Part shown: positions 9,398-17,814 of the stretch, piece after piece
How positions within the stretch are numbered: the first letter of the stretch is position 1
Layout: the number at the start of each line of letters is the position of its first letter
Origin: Candidatus Nitrospira allomarina
GTDB lineage: Bacteria; Nitrospirota; Nitrospiria; Nitrospirales; UBA8639
Assembly (NCBI RefSeq): GCF_032050975.1
Contig: NZ_CP116967.1
Location: 2,043,001-2,107,000 of the forward strand
DNA length: 64,000 nucleotides
Reading direction: 5' to 3'
Program-made: the position numbers and the translations under genes
The notes under the pieces: model-generated
Database searches by the model: none
What the model saw: only the letters and a program-made list of their open reading frames with translations
What the model was told of the DNA's origin: nothing

Positions 9398-10135
9398 ATG
9401 AAAGAATGTAGCAAGTCAATTGCTCGGCGATTATCCGAGCCAAACTTCATTAACCGGTTTTTCGTCGGGAAGGGTCTGGATATCGGTGGCCATCCCGATC
9501 CCTTGGGATTATATCAGGAATTGTTTTGTCGGATGGAGGATGTGCGAACATGGGACCAGATTGATGGCAATGCGCAGTTTCTTGAGGGTGTGTCGGATGA
9601 GACATTCGACTTTGTGCATAGCAGTCATTGCCTGGAGCATCTGCATGATCCCGTCGTAGGACTCCGAAATTGGTTTAGGGTGTTGCGGCCAGGCGGCCAT
9701 CTCGTTATTACCGTCCCGGATGAAGATTTATATGAACAAGGCCAGTTTCCAAGCACATTTAATGCCGATCATAAATGGACGTTTACCATTTTCAAGATGC
9801 ATTCCTGGAGTCAACAGTCTCTGAATATTCTGGATTTGGTTCGTGACCTTGGTGCTGCTGCCGAGCCGGTCAAAATTGAACAACTTATTTCGACGTATCG
9901 GTTTAATCTTCCAAGATACGACCAGACTTTGAGTTCGGTTGGGGAATGCGGGATCGAGATTGTGATTCGCAAGCGTCCCATTGCGGAAGTGGAAGCAGGG
10001 GGGCGATGGTGTCGGTCCTCAGATCAACCTCGAGAGGAACTGCGGATTCACCTGAACCAGTACCGGGACGATCTGCGAACGCTCAAACATTTTAATCGGG
10101 AAAAACCACCGTTTCACAATGACCAACCGCTTTGA
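9398..10135 (+). CDS. Class I SAM-dependent methyltransferase
   Basis: 245 residues. The SAM-binding loop reads GLDIGGHPDPLG (about residues 28-39). Motif II/III follows as FDFVHSSHCLEHLHDP and WFRVLRPGGHLVITVPDE. The C-terminal 60 residues are charged and not typical of the core fold. It lies between the TylF-like gene and the heptose kinase gene, with 15 bases to the latter's ATG, so one transcript is likely. It probably methylates a sugar or a glycan end. The exact target cannot be told. Confidence 0.8.
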   Translation: MKECSKSIARRLSEPNFINRFFVGKGLDIGGHPDPLGLYQELFCRMEDVRTWDQIDGNAQFLEGVSDETFDFVHSSHCLEHLHDPVVGLRNWFRVLRPGGHLVITVPDEDLYEQGQFPSTFNADHKWTFTIFKMHSWSQQSLNILDLVRDLGAAAEPVKIEQLISTYRFNLPRYDQTLSSVGECGIEIVIRKRPIAEVEAGGRWCRSSDQPREELRIHLNQYRDDLRTLKHFNREKPPFHNDQPL

Positions 10136-10150
10136 TATGTGGAGGATTCG

Positions 10151-11179
10151 ATGATCATCCGCGCGCGGGCGCCTCTTCGGCTTGGCCTGGCGGGCGGTGG
10201 GACAGATGTGTCGCCCTATTGTGATTTGTATGGCGGTTGTGTGCTCAATGCCACGATTGATCGATATGCCTATGCGGTCCTGGAGGTGTTGACAGGCAAT
10301 AAGGTGCAGTTTTGTTCTGCTGATCGACAGCATTTTAGTGAGTATCAGTTGGGCGAATCCATTCCACGCAATGGATGTGTCGATTTACAGCGAGCCGTCT
10401 ATCTGTACATGGTCAAGCAGTTTAATGAAGGACGGCCGTTGCCTGTGAAAGTTACTACCTACTGCGATGCTCCTGTAGGGTCTGGGCTAGGATCCTCCTC
10501 AACTCTGGTCGTGGCGATGATTAAAGCCTTTGCGGAATTGCTGAACGTCCCGCTTGACGATTACGCGTTGGCTCATTTGGCGTTTAGGCTTGAGCGGGTT
10601 GATTGTGGTCTGCAAGGTGGGAGACAGGATCAATATGCCGCGACATTTGGGGGGTTTAATTTTATTGAGTTTTATGCAGACAATCGGGTGATCGTTAATC
10701 CCTTGCGTATCAAAAACTGGATCATCTGTGAGCTGGAGGCCTCATTAGTGCTTTTTTTTACTGGTGTGTCCAGATCTTCCGCAAAGATCATCAGTGATCA
10801 GAGTACTAATGTTGAGGCTGGCACTGACTTGGCGCTATCTGCCATGCATGCCATGAAGCGTGAGGCCTGTACGATGAAGGAAAGTCTGTTGAAAGGCGAT
10901 TTCACCGGACTCGTTGAGTCCATGCGTGAGGGATGGGTCAGCAAGAAGCGTTCAGCCAAGAGTGTGTCCAACGCACATATTGATGAAATCTATGAATCCG
11001 CTGTCAAGGCCGGAGCCTTGGCCGGGAAGGTATCCGGTGCTGGCGGAGGAGGATTTATGATGTTTTTTGTCCCACCGGAAAAACGCATGGAAGTAATTTT
11101 TGCGTTAAAAAAATTCTCCGGACAAGTCAGTAACTGTCATTTTACCAAATATGGTATGCAAGGTTGGAAGATAGATTGA
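10151..11179 (+). CDS. hddA: GHMP kinase, D-glycero-D-manno-heptose 7-phosphate kinase-like
   Basis: 342 residues from ATG 10151, which has GGAGG (10141-10145) five bases upstream; a GTG at 10139 is in frame but overlaps that site. The N-terminus PLRLGLAGGGTDV and the ATP loop PVGSGLGSSS (residues 108-117) are GHMP-kinase signatures, and GKVSGAGGGGFM is the C-terminal glycine loop. The overall pattern matches HddA, which makes heptose 1,7-bisphosphate on the way to GDP-heptose. An HddC-like nucleotidyltransferase gene lies at 11423, which supports this. No isomerase (gmhA) or phosphatase (gmhB) gene is in the window. Related GHMP sugar kinases remain possible. Confidence 0.75.
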   Translation: MIIRARAPLRLGLAGGGTDVSPYCDLYGGCVLNATIDRYAYAVLEVLTGNKVQFCSADRQHFSEYQLGESIPRNGCVDLQRAVYLYMVKQFNEGRPLPVKVTTYCDAPVGSGLGSSSTLVVAMIKAFAELLNVPLDDYALAHLAFRLERVDCGLQGGRQDQYAATFGGFNFIEFYADNRVIVNPLRIKNWIICELEASLVLFFTGVSRSSAKIISDQSTNVEAGTDLALSAMHAMKREACTMKESLLKGDFTGLVESMREGWVSKKRSAKSVSNAHIDEIYESAVKAGALAGKVSGAGGGGFMMFFVPPEKRMEVIFALKKFSGQVSNCHFTKYGMQGWKID

Positions 11180-11422
11180 ATTGAATGGTGTGGAGAACGG
11201 CAGATCGGGGTTGAACTCTTTCAATGGTTGTTTGAAAAAACCGAATGTGTTGGTGAGATAAATTGATGATGTACTTAGTCCGAACATCGACAGGCAGGGA
11301 TGGCGAGTGTTTGGGTTGATGCATATTCAACTGAATTATTCCGTGAGATGCTGAGTCGCTGATTTGTCTGCAACGGGGTTATCCTCCTCTGGCATGTATT
11401 TGATTTATGTGTAAGGACAGGA

Positions 11423-12148
11423 GTGATTTATTTGAATCAAGTGGGAATCAGAAAGGCCATTGTTCTGGCTGGGGGACGCGGCGAAAGACTTCAATCTGTC
11501 CTCCCCGATCTTCCTAAACCCATGGCGCCTGTTAAAGGCCGGCCATTTTTGGAGTATATTCTCGATAAACTTGTCGATGCTGGGCTGACCGAAGTCATTA
11601 TATCGGTTGGGTATAAGGCGGAAGTTATTAAAGCGCATTTTGGGCAGGCTTACCGCTCACTTCAAATCAAATATTCAAGTGAAAGCTATCCTTTGGGAAC
11701 AGGAGGAGCGATGGCTTTGGCGCTAAAAGGCGATGAGTCTTCTCCAGCTTTGGTCCTTAATGCCGACACGCTTGTTGACATCGATTATCCTGCCCTGATG
11801 GCCTGGTATGCCCAGACCCCAACTCGGGTCGCGATAGTCCTTCGGCATGTTCCGGATGTGAGTCGGTATGGTGCTGTCATGCTCCTGGGAGAACGGGTCG
11901 TAGAGTTTCAGGAAAAGGGTCAGGAGGGCCCAGGCTTAGTAAATGCCGGGGTGTACATTGTTGAATCTCAAATCTTTTCCCAATATGGAAGTGGAGATCA
12001 CTTTTCCTTTGAGACGGATATCCTCCAACCGTATTGTCGAGAGTTGCAGCCTCGCGCATTCATCACGACAGGATATTTTATTGATATCGGCACGCCAAGC
12101 GACTATGAACGCGCTCAGAGGGAAGTGATTTTTACTCGTGCGAACTGA
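11423..12148 (+). CDS. hddC: Sugar-1-phosphate nucleotidyltransferase, HddC-like
   Basis: About 241 residues. The nucleotidyltransferase signature IVLAGGRGERL is followed by the lysine-containing LPKPMAPVKGRPFLEY. Acidic metal ligands are near LVLNADTLVDID. This resembles D-glycero-alpha-D-manno-heptose 1-phosphate guanylyltransferase and the related RmlA/GlmU-like family. The start is uncertain: GTG 11423, TTG 11432 and GTG 11441 are all in frame, and the purine-rich ACAGGAG at 11416-11422 fits TTG 11432 best. The 243 bases after hddA hold no gene. The substrate is inferred from the neighbour. Confidence 0.7.
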   Translation: MIYLNQVGIRKAIVLAGGRGERLQSVLPDLPKPMAPVKGRPFLEYILDKLVDAGLTEVIISVGYKAEVIKAHFGQAYRSLQIKYSSESYPLGTGGAMALALKGDESSPALVLNADTLVDIDYPALMAWYAQTPTRVAIVLRHVPDVSRYGAVMLLGERVVEFQEKGQEGPGLVNAGVYIVESQIFSQYGSGDHFSFETDILQPYCRELQPRAFITTGYFIDIGTPSDYERAQREVIFTRAN

Positions 12149-12256
12149 ATGGCATTGGCTCGGCAATAGATCTGTAATAATGGAGAGTGGTATGGGGATT
12201 TGAGAAAGAGTTTTTATGTGGAATGATACCGTGGGGATGATGCCTGCGCCAAAGCC

Positions 12257-12274
12257 ACCCGACGTGCGTCGGGT
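12257..12274. terminator. Perfect hairpin, possible terminator after hddC
   Basis: ACCCGACG, TG, CGTCGGGT is an 8-bp perfect inverted repeat followed by TTTC. The short T-run makes it a weak terminator candidate. It lies 109 bases after hddC. Confidence 0.4.
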
Positions 12275-12367
12275 TTCAATTGATTGGAATATTTTTTTGC
12301 GATTCTATCTGCCTGCATCATAATGAAATTACCTTTTAAAAACGAACTTACTTTTTAAAATCCTGGT

Positions 12368-12778
12368 ATGGTCGGATTCCGTTTTCATCAGGGTTATGCT
12401 TATTGGTTTGGAATGGGGAATGTGTGTCCGGATATGGCTACGGCTCTCATTGCTGTTGATCCGACGATCAGGGAAAATGGGTGTTTGTTAATTCTCGAGG
12501 GGTCTCATAAGATGGGCAGGATTGACCCTGTGTTTCATGATGAGGTGCCTGACAGGGGTGTTTGTCAGAACCGCCTGGCTGTTTTTGAAAAGCGCTTACC
12601 AGATGTATGCGTGGATTGAATCGCGGAAAATGTCGTGATGGTTCTTTGTAATACCCTGCATGGTTCCAAGGATAAGGTGTCTCCCCATTCCAGAATCGCT
12701 TTAATTGGTTGGTATATTTCACATCAAATAAACCGTATAAGTCGGCAGGAGCGCAATCTCTTCTATCAGGTACAATAA
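12368..12778 (+). pseudogene. Decayed PhyH-family dioxygenase fragment
   Basis: Residues 1-83 read like the central part of a PhyH dioxygenase (FHQGYAYWFGMGN, DMATALIAVDP, ENGCLLILEGSHKMG). The iron motif HxD is HQG here, so the metal-binding aspartate is lost. A TGA at 12617-12619 stops the frame, yet the same frame goes on with the family's C-terminal pattern (VLCNTLHGSKDKVSPHSR, then IALIGWYI) to TAA 12776-12778. Upstream, TAA at 12356 closes the frame and the usual first 100 or so residues are missing. It is therefore truncated, point-mutated and interrupted. It probably cannot make an active enzyme. Confidence 0.75.
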
Positions 12779-12974
12779 CGGGTTGTAAAAAAATAACAGA
12801 ACAGGATTCTAGTAACCTTTCTGATTTTGATTTACAATTTTCCTGATTTCAATTCAGATTTTGTTTTGTTTGGAGGATAAGTGACCTGTTACTGTTTGAC
12901 GATAATTTTTCGACCAATAAGGATCGAACCTGAAATGACCAGGGTGTTGGAAAGACCAGAGAGGGAATAGCAAA
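12779..12974. other. AT-rich intergenic leader of the YLDPGTGS module
   Basis: AT-rich bases with no coding signal. GAGAGGGAAT just before 12975 provides the ribosome site of the next gene. A promoter for the module could lie here, but none is clear. Confidence 0.4.
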
Positions 12975-13211
12975 ATGAAACATTTAAGGAGTTTTCTCGC
13001 AATTAGTATCATTCTAATAGTGTTCGGATTTGAAAGTTCGGCACAGGCTTACCTTGATCCCGGTACCGGGAGTATGGTGTTGCAGCTCTTGTTGGGCGGC
13101 ATCGCCGGCGCCGTGGTGATTCTCAAATTGTACTGGAGACGATTTGTCGGATTATTTCGTGGAAATGCTCGAGAAGAATCCGAACATTCCTCTTCCGAAG
13201 ATCAGAAGTAA
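12975..13211 (+). CDS. Small YLDPGTGS-motif membrane protein
   Basis: 78 residues. A signal peptide (hydrophobic 8-22, AQA at 23-25) would leave a mature protein starting YLDPGTGSM at residue 26. A second hydrophobic stretch (about 33-52, rich in G, A, L, V) is followed by the basic KLYWRR and an acidic tail. Proteins with this motif often sit in polysaccharide clusters beside a methyltransferase and a sulfatase-like gene, as here; that association is from memory and the function is not known to me. Its stop TAA shares a base with the ATG of the next gene (13211), so translation is probably coupled. Confidence 0.7.
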   Translation: MKHLRSFLAISIILIVFGFESSAQAYLDPGTGSMVLQLLLGGIAGAVVILKLYWRRFVGLFRGNAREESEHSSSEDQK

Positions 13212-14068
13212 TGAATGGTGTCCAACCCCTTCCAGGATCCTTCCGTGATCCCAGCGGGAGCGTATATCAGTTTGAGGGGCGCATCCTTAGGACGGTGAAT
13301 GAATGTTTTTCTGAAGATTTCGATTTTGTCACTTCAACCGGATTATTTAAATCGCTTGCGACCGAAGGTCTGCTGCTTCCGTTTGAGGTCATGTCTTCAG
13401 ACGTTCTGGGGCTCTCAGATCCAAAGCCTCGGTATGTTTTGGAAACGCCCAGGCTCCCCTTTATCTCATATCCGTATGAATGGTCATTTCCGGCACTGAA
13501 GGCCGCCGCACTCCTGCATTTACGAATTCATTTGCAATCATTGGAAGTCGGTGTCACACTTTCCGATGCCTCGGCTTACAATATTCAATTTCAGGGAAAT
13601 CACCCCGTTTTTATTGATCATCTTTCCTTTAGGCGCTATCAATCTGGTGAAATGTGGGTTGGTCATCGTCAATTTTGCGAACAATTCCTGAACCCTCTGT
13701 TACTTCGTGCGTTTTTTGGCATATCTCATAACGCCTGGTATCGGGGAACCCAGGAAGGAATTGGAACTGGGGAGATCCGGAGATTACTGAAGTGGCGACA
13801 CTACTTGAAGTGGAATGTCTTGACTCATGTGGTTTTGCAAGATCTTTTCCAAAAAACCTCGACGCAAAACACCAAAAGCCTTCAGGATGATACGTTAGCC
13901 GGGGCTTCGTTTCCTCTTTCTTCTTTCAAAGGTATGCTGAAAAAAATGTTTGACTGGATTAGCCAGTTGAACCCTCTCAATAAAGGAGAAAGCACGTGGG
14001 GTGCCTATGATAGAACCTGTAGTTATTCCTCAATGGAAATCAAATCCAAAAAAGCAATTCATTCTTGA
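13211..14068 (+). CDS. Glycan-cluster methyltransferase, N-terminal half (frameshifted)
   Basis: 285 residues, the first part of what should be a protein of about 465 residues. It contains the family's LSDASAYNIQF and HPVFIDHLSF patterns. Near its end it reads STWGAYDRTCSYS, which normally leads directly into the SAM-binding domain. Instead, after the A6 tract at 14048-14053, the frame ends in TGA. Removing one A gives a smooth join (SKKQFILEF) to the frame of the next feature. It is coupled to the YLDPGTGS gene. On its own this half lacks the SAM site. Confidence 0.75.
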   Translation: MNGVQPLPGSFRDPSGSVYQFEGRILRTVNECFSEDFDFVTSTGLFKSLATEGLLLPFEVMSSDVLGLSDPKPRYVLETPRLPFISYPYEWSFPALKAAALLHLRIHLQSLEVGVTLSDASAYNIQFQGNHPVFIDHLSFRRYQSGEMWVGHRQFCEQFLNPLLLRAFFGISHNAWYRGTQEGIGTGEIRRLLKWRHYLKWNVLTHVVLQDLFQKTSTQNTKSLQDDTLAGASFPLSSFKGMLKKMFDWISQLNPLNKGESTWGAYDRTCSYSSMEIKSKKAIHS

Positions 14069-14612
14069 ATTTGCCCAAACGGTCCAGCCCACACTGTTAT
14101 GGGATTTTGGATGCAATACCGGTGAATATTCAGAAACGGCGTTGAATGGCGGGGCCAGAAACGTCGTAGGGTTTGACTTTGATCAAGGTGCGTTGGATGG
14201 TAGTTACCATCGAGCAATCGAGAGGGGTCTCTTCTTTCAGGCTCTGTTTATGGATGCCGCTAATCCGAGTCCAAATCAAGGGTGGAATGGTCACGAGCGG
14301 GAAAGTCTTCAGTCCCGGGCTTCAGCGGATGCCATCCTCGCCTTGGCTCTGGTTCATCACTTAGCTATTGCCAGGAATATTCCGTTGGGTCAGGTTGTCA
14401 ATTGGCTGATCACACTTGCCCCACAGGGGGTCATCGAATTTGTTCCGAAAAATGATCCTATGGTGCAAGAATTGTTAAGTCTACGCCAGGATATTTTCCC
14501 TGATTACACCGCCGACCATTTCATGGCCATTTTGGAAAAAAAGGCAGTGATCATTAAGAATGAAATTGTCTCAAAAAGCGGACGAGTGTTGGTGTGGTTT
14601 AAGCGAATATAA
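14001..14612 (+). CDS. Glycan-cluster methyltransferase, C-terminal SAM domain (frameshifted)
   Basis: Class I SAM methyltransferase domain: LLWDFGCNTGEYSE (motif I), VVGFDFDQGAL (motif II), then ADAILALALVHHLAIARN and APQGVIEFVPKNDPMVQ. This is the natural continuation of the 13211-14068 reading frame, displaced by +1 at the A6 tract. The homologous part begins at about 14054; the codons before that overlap the N-terminal half out of frame. It could start independently at ATG 14007, but there is no ribosome site at a normal distance. I read the two as one broken gene. Confidence 0.75.
   Translation: MPMIEPVVIPQWKSNPKKQFILEFAQTVQPTLLWDFGCNTGEYSETALNGGARNVVGFDFDQGALDGSYHRAIERGLFFQALFMDAANPSPNQGWNGHERESLQSRASADAILALALVHHLAIARNIPLGQVVNWLITLAPQGVIEFVPKNDPMVQELLSLRQDIFPDYTADHFMAILEKKAVIIKNEIVSKSGRVLVWFKRI
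14048..14053 (+). other. A6 tract at frameshift site 1
   Basis: Six A after TCC. Five A would join the 13211 and 14001 frames exactly at the expected place in the methyltransferase. The same arrangement occurs at 45051-45056. Confidence 0.75.
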
Positions 14613-14783
14613 TTCAGGGCTTTTTACCCTGGTTGAATGTACGTGAGCAATTAAACCATCATGAAAAATCTGAGATGTCGCTGCAAAAGGCCTTGAATAT
14701 TTCCGCACGCTTTCCTCAAAGACACTTTTCATCCTCACCATAAACATTTGAATTTGCGCTAATCTCTGTCATCAGGGACCGAA

Positions 14784-17393
14784 ATGACCACTTCGTCAGA
14801 TGAGCTAAATATAACTGGTATTCGTATGGTCCTTGTTGAATTTTTGCACCTGTTTGCTCTCGTTGGTTTTGCCGTTGCTCAGCCGCTCTATGATCTTCTT
14901 GGGCAGAATCCGGAGTTTTTTGTTTCTTATAAGGCCGGTCCAGAGCTTATCATCGGTATGGTTTTCGTACTTTCGTTGGGGATGGCATCAGGCCTCGTGC
15001 TGCTTGAACTTGCCGCCTTGTCGGTTGGCAGGCGAGTGTGGAATAGCCTGCATTTAGTCTTTGTCTTTGGCCTTGCGTTCCTCACAGTCCTACCTCCGGT
15101 GCAGCGATTGGAGGATGGATCTGATTTCTTGATTGTCGGATTTGCATTACTGATTGGTTTTCTCTTTTCGGTCCTTTATGTTCGCTGGCAGGCGGTCCGG
15201 CTGTTTCTCACGGTGCTTTCACCCGTCGTGGTGGCATTTCCACTGTGGTTTTTGTTGTTTACTCCCGTCGGTCGTCTTGTCATGCCGGAAGCCATTAAAG
15301 CACAGGCGGACATTGAGATTAACAATCCTGTCCCGGTTGTGCTCATTGTGCTGGATGAATTCAACATCACCGCGTTATTGGATGCCGAAGGTCGGATCGA
15401 TCCGGTGCGTTTTCCTAACTTTGCCGCTCTCGCCGCACAAAGCTATTGGTTTCCTAATGCGGTGGCGACGTATGTAGAAACCGCAGCTGCCGTGTCTGGA
15501 ATTTTGACAGGGCGGCAACCAAGAGCTGGTGTTCGACTCAACCCGACGGCAACAGATCATCCTCAAAATTTGTTCACACTGTTGGGGGACCGATATGCTC
15601 TTAATGTGGTGGAGTCCTTGACAAGTCTTTGTCCCCATACACTATGCAAGGAAGAAGATGGTGATGCGGGTTCGTCCATTCGTTACAAGTCCTTTTTTGC
15701 AGATCTGGCAGTGATATATTTACATATTATTGCCCCGCCACAAATAGGAAAACAATTACCACCGCTCCATGCTCAATGGACCGGTTTCGGCGAGGAATTG
15801 TTGAAAAATGGGATTCTTGGGCAGAATGAGAGTGATATCCATCTCGATCTTGTCACGGGGGGAAAAAAATCAAGAGAGTCGCAAATCACTTCTTTCCTTT
15901 CTCAAATCAAACAAACTTCAAGCCCTGTCCTTCATTTTCTCCACGTCATCCTGCCTCATACGAAGTATGAATATTTGGCGTCTGGTCAGCAATATTTAAA
16001 CAAGGAACGATTCATTCCTGTCGGGTGGATCGATGGCCCGGGTTGGGGGGGGAGGTGGATTGGAAAAGAATCCTTGATTCTCACGGCGTACCACCAATAC
16101 CTCCAGCAAATTGGATATGTTGATCAGTTCCTCGGGAAATTGCGAAGCTCACTTGAAAGGGCAGAGCTTTTCGATAAGGCGCTCATTATTGTTACCGCAG
16201 ATCATGGTGTTTCCTTTCAGCGTGGATTATCCATGCGTGAGGTACAAAAAGGAAATGAGAGCGACATTCTAAAAGTTCCCATGTTCGTCAAGCTTCCTGG
16301 GCAACGTGAGGGAACCATTCGTGAGCGGCTTGTCAGCGGAATTGATGTGTTGCCAACCATCGCCGATTTACTTGACTTTAAGATTCCCAGGGAAATAGAT
16401 GGGTATTCCATGTTGGACAATGAAATCCCACCGCGGGACGAGATAGATTTTCTTGGAGTAGGAAAAATTAAATCCCAGGATTTGAACGGATTTCCTCGTC
16501 TCAAGTGGCAGGTCGATCATTTTGGAGAGCACACGGCACTCGACCGACTTGTGCCAAAAGGACCGGCTTCAAAGTTGATTGGACAAGAACTTGGCGATTT
16601 GGATATTAGTCACTCAACTTCCCTAAAATATATAAATGAAAGTCCTCATCAATTCGGTCAGGGGAATCTTGAAAAAAGAGTAATCCCTGCCCTTTTTAGC
16701 GGACAAATTATTGGCACGAGTAGACGAAACATTCCGATTGCTATTTCCCTTAATGAACGAATATGGGCTACTACCCAGGCATCCTTATGGGCTGGAAAGC
16801 GGAATTATTTTTCTGTTTTATTTCCCCCTTCTGCTTTCCGGTCAGGCGAGAACCAAGTGAGGGTTTTTCTGATTGGAGATCATGATACACAATTAACTCC
16901 CATACCCTTGGCAAGCCAGGGGACTTTGAGCGATGAGCAGACAATTATCCGTTTGAAACATGAAGTTTCCGGGCAATCAAAACTAGTGTTTTCCGGTGAG
17001 CGGGAAATCTTCATCGATGTGGGTGAAAAACATCTCACTGGGAATCTGGATCGTGTTCTTCTTTCCGGGGAGTCAATTGTTGTGGAGGGATGGGCTGCTG
17101 ATCTTGAAAAGAATCAACCGGCTGAAGAAGTTTTCATTTTCACAAACGGAAAATTAACGGCTAGCACAGAAGTTGGAATCTCCAGACAAGATGTCGTGGA
17201 GGCTCATCAACAGAAGGCATTGTTCCACAGTGGTTTCCGGATTAAAATCCCGATAGACGTTCTCAAGCCTTATCCAAGTGATATAAAATTAATTGTTGCC
17301 TCATTAAGCAACCGAGCATGGGAATTTTCCTTTTCTCCAAAGCAAATGGATTTCATCCGCTCTACGCTGGAGCAAGAGGATTTTAGTCAATGA
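14784..17393 (+). CDS. Membrane sulfatase-like protein (alkaline phosphatase superfamily)
   Basis: 869 residues. About five membrane helices lie in residues 12-165. A periplasmic sulfatase-type domain follows: metal-binding VLDEFN near residue 189, the nucleophile region with VETAAAVSGILTG, and the metal-binding TADHG near 472. The last 200 residues form an extra domain of no family I recognise. There is no CxPxR sulfatase signature, so a phosphoglycerol-, phosphoethanolamine- or other group-transfer activity is as likely as sulfate ester cleavage. It lies downstream of the YLDPGTGS and methyltransferase genes and probably modifies the polysaccharide outside the cytoplasmic membrane. Confidence 0.8.
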   Translation: MTTSSDELNITGIRMVLVEFLHLFALVGFAVAQPLYDLLGQNPEFFVSYKAGPELIIGMVFVLSLGMASGLVLLELAALSVGRRVWNSLHLVFVFGLAFLTVLPPVQRLEDGSDFLIVGFALLIGFLFSVLYVRWQAVRLFLTVLSPVVVAFPLWFLLFTPVGRLVMPEAIKAQADIEINNPVPVVLIVLDEFNITALLDAEGRIDPVRFPNFAALAAQSYWFPNAVATYVETAAAVSGILTGRQPRAGVRLNPTATDHPQNLFTLLGDRYALNVVESLTSLCPHTLCKEEDGDAGSSIRYKSFFADLAVIYLHIIAPPQIGKQLPPLHAQWTGFGEELLKNGILGQNESDIHLDLVTGGKKSRESQITSFLSQIKQTSSPVLHFLHVILPHTKYEYLASGQQYLNKERFIPVGWIDGPGWGGRWIGKESLILTAYHQYLQQIGYVDQFLGKLRSSLERAELFDKALIIVTADHGVSFQRGLSMREVQKGNESDILKVPMFVKLPGQREGTIRERLVSGIDVLPTIADLLDFKIPREIDGYSMLDNEIPPRDEIDFLGVGKIKSQDLNGFPRLKWQVDHFGEHTALDRLVPKGPASKLIGQELGDLDISHSTSLKYINESPHQFGQGNLEKRVIPALFSGQIIGTSRRNIPIAISLNERIWATTQASLWAGKRNYFSVLFPPSAFRSGENQVRVFLIGDHDTQLTPIPLASQGTLSDEQTIIRLKHEVSGQSKLVFSGEREIFIDVGEKHLTGNLDRVLLSGESIVVEGWAADLEKNQPAEEVFIFTNGKLTASTEVGISRQDVVEAHQQKALFHSGFRIKIPIDVLKPYPSDIKLIVASLSNRAWEFSFSPKQMDFIRSTLEQEDFSQ

Positions 17394-17814
17394 CCAGGGC
17401 AATAGTGGCACATCCAGTCATTAGCCATAACAAAGCCAAGTTATAGCTAAACCGGTACTCCATAAACACATTTTATTACGTGAGGAACAGTCCCGCTTTT
17501 GATTGAGTGCGATGCTGGGCGCCTGACTAGTCGAGCCCCTTTCGGATTGTCAGAGAAGGGTCTTCACGCTGGAATGGGTGGGGCATGTTTTGTTAATTCG
17601 TCTGGTCTATATTTTATGGAAGATACATTTGGTTTGGTCCGTCTAGTTCTGGAAACCAAAAGCTTGTTTCCGCTGCGATGGGTGTTCATTAATCATGGTC
17701 AGGGGATTGGACCGATCTCCCCCACATACTTCCTGGAGTATTCTTTTGAGGATTATTAAATTGACCATGATTATCCGAAATTAATGCTAAGTTCTCCCTC
17801 CCGGGGGCGAGCTT
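17394..17814. other. 421-base gap with an unrecognised 86-codon frame
   Basis: An open frame at 17499-17759 (+, TTG start) has no ribosome site and I do not recognise it. Its middle (VRLVLETKSLFPLRW) could be a remnant of a membrane acyltransferase, since MBOAT genes often precede SGNH genes, but the match is too weak to call. Confidence 0.3.
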
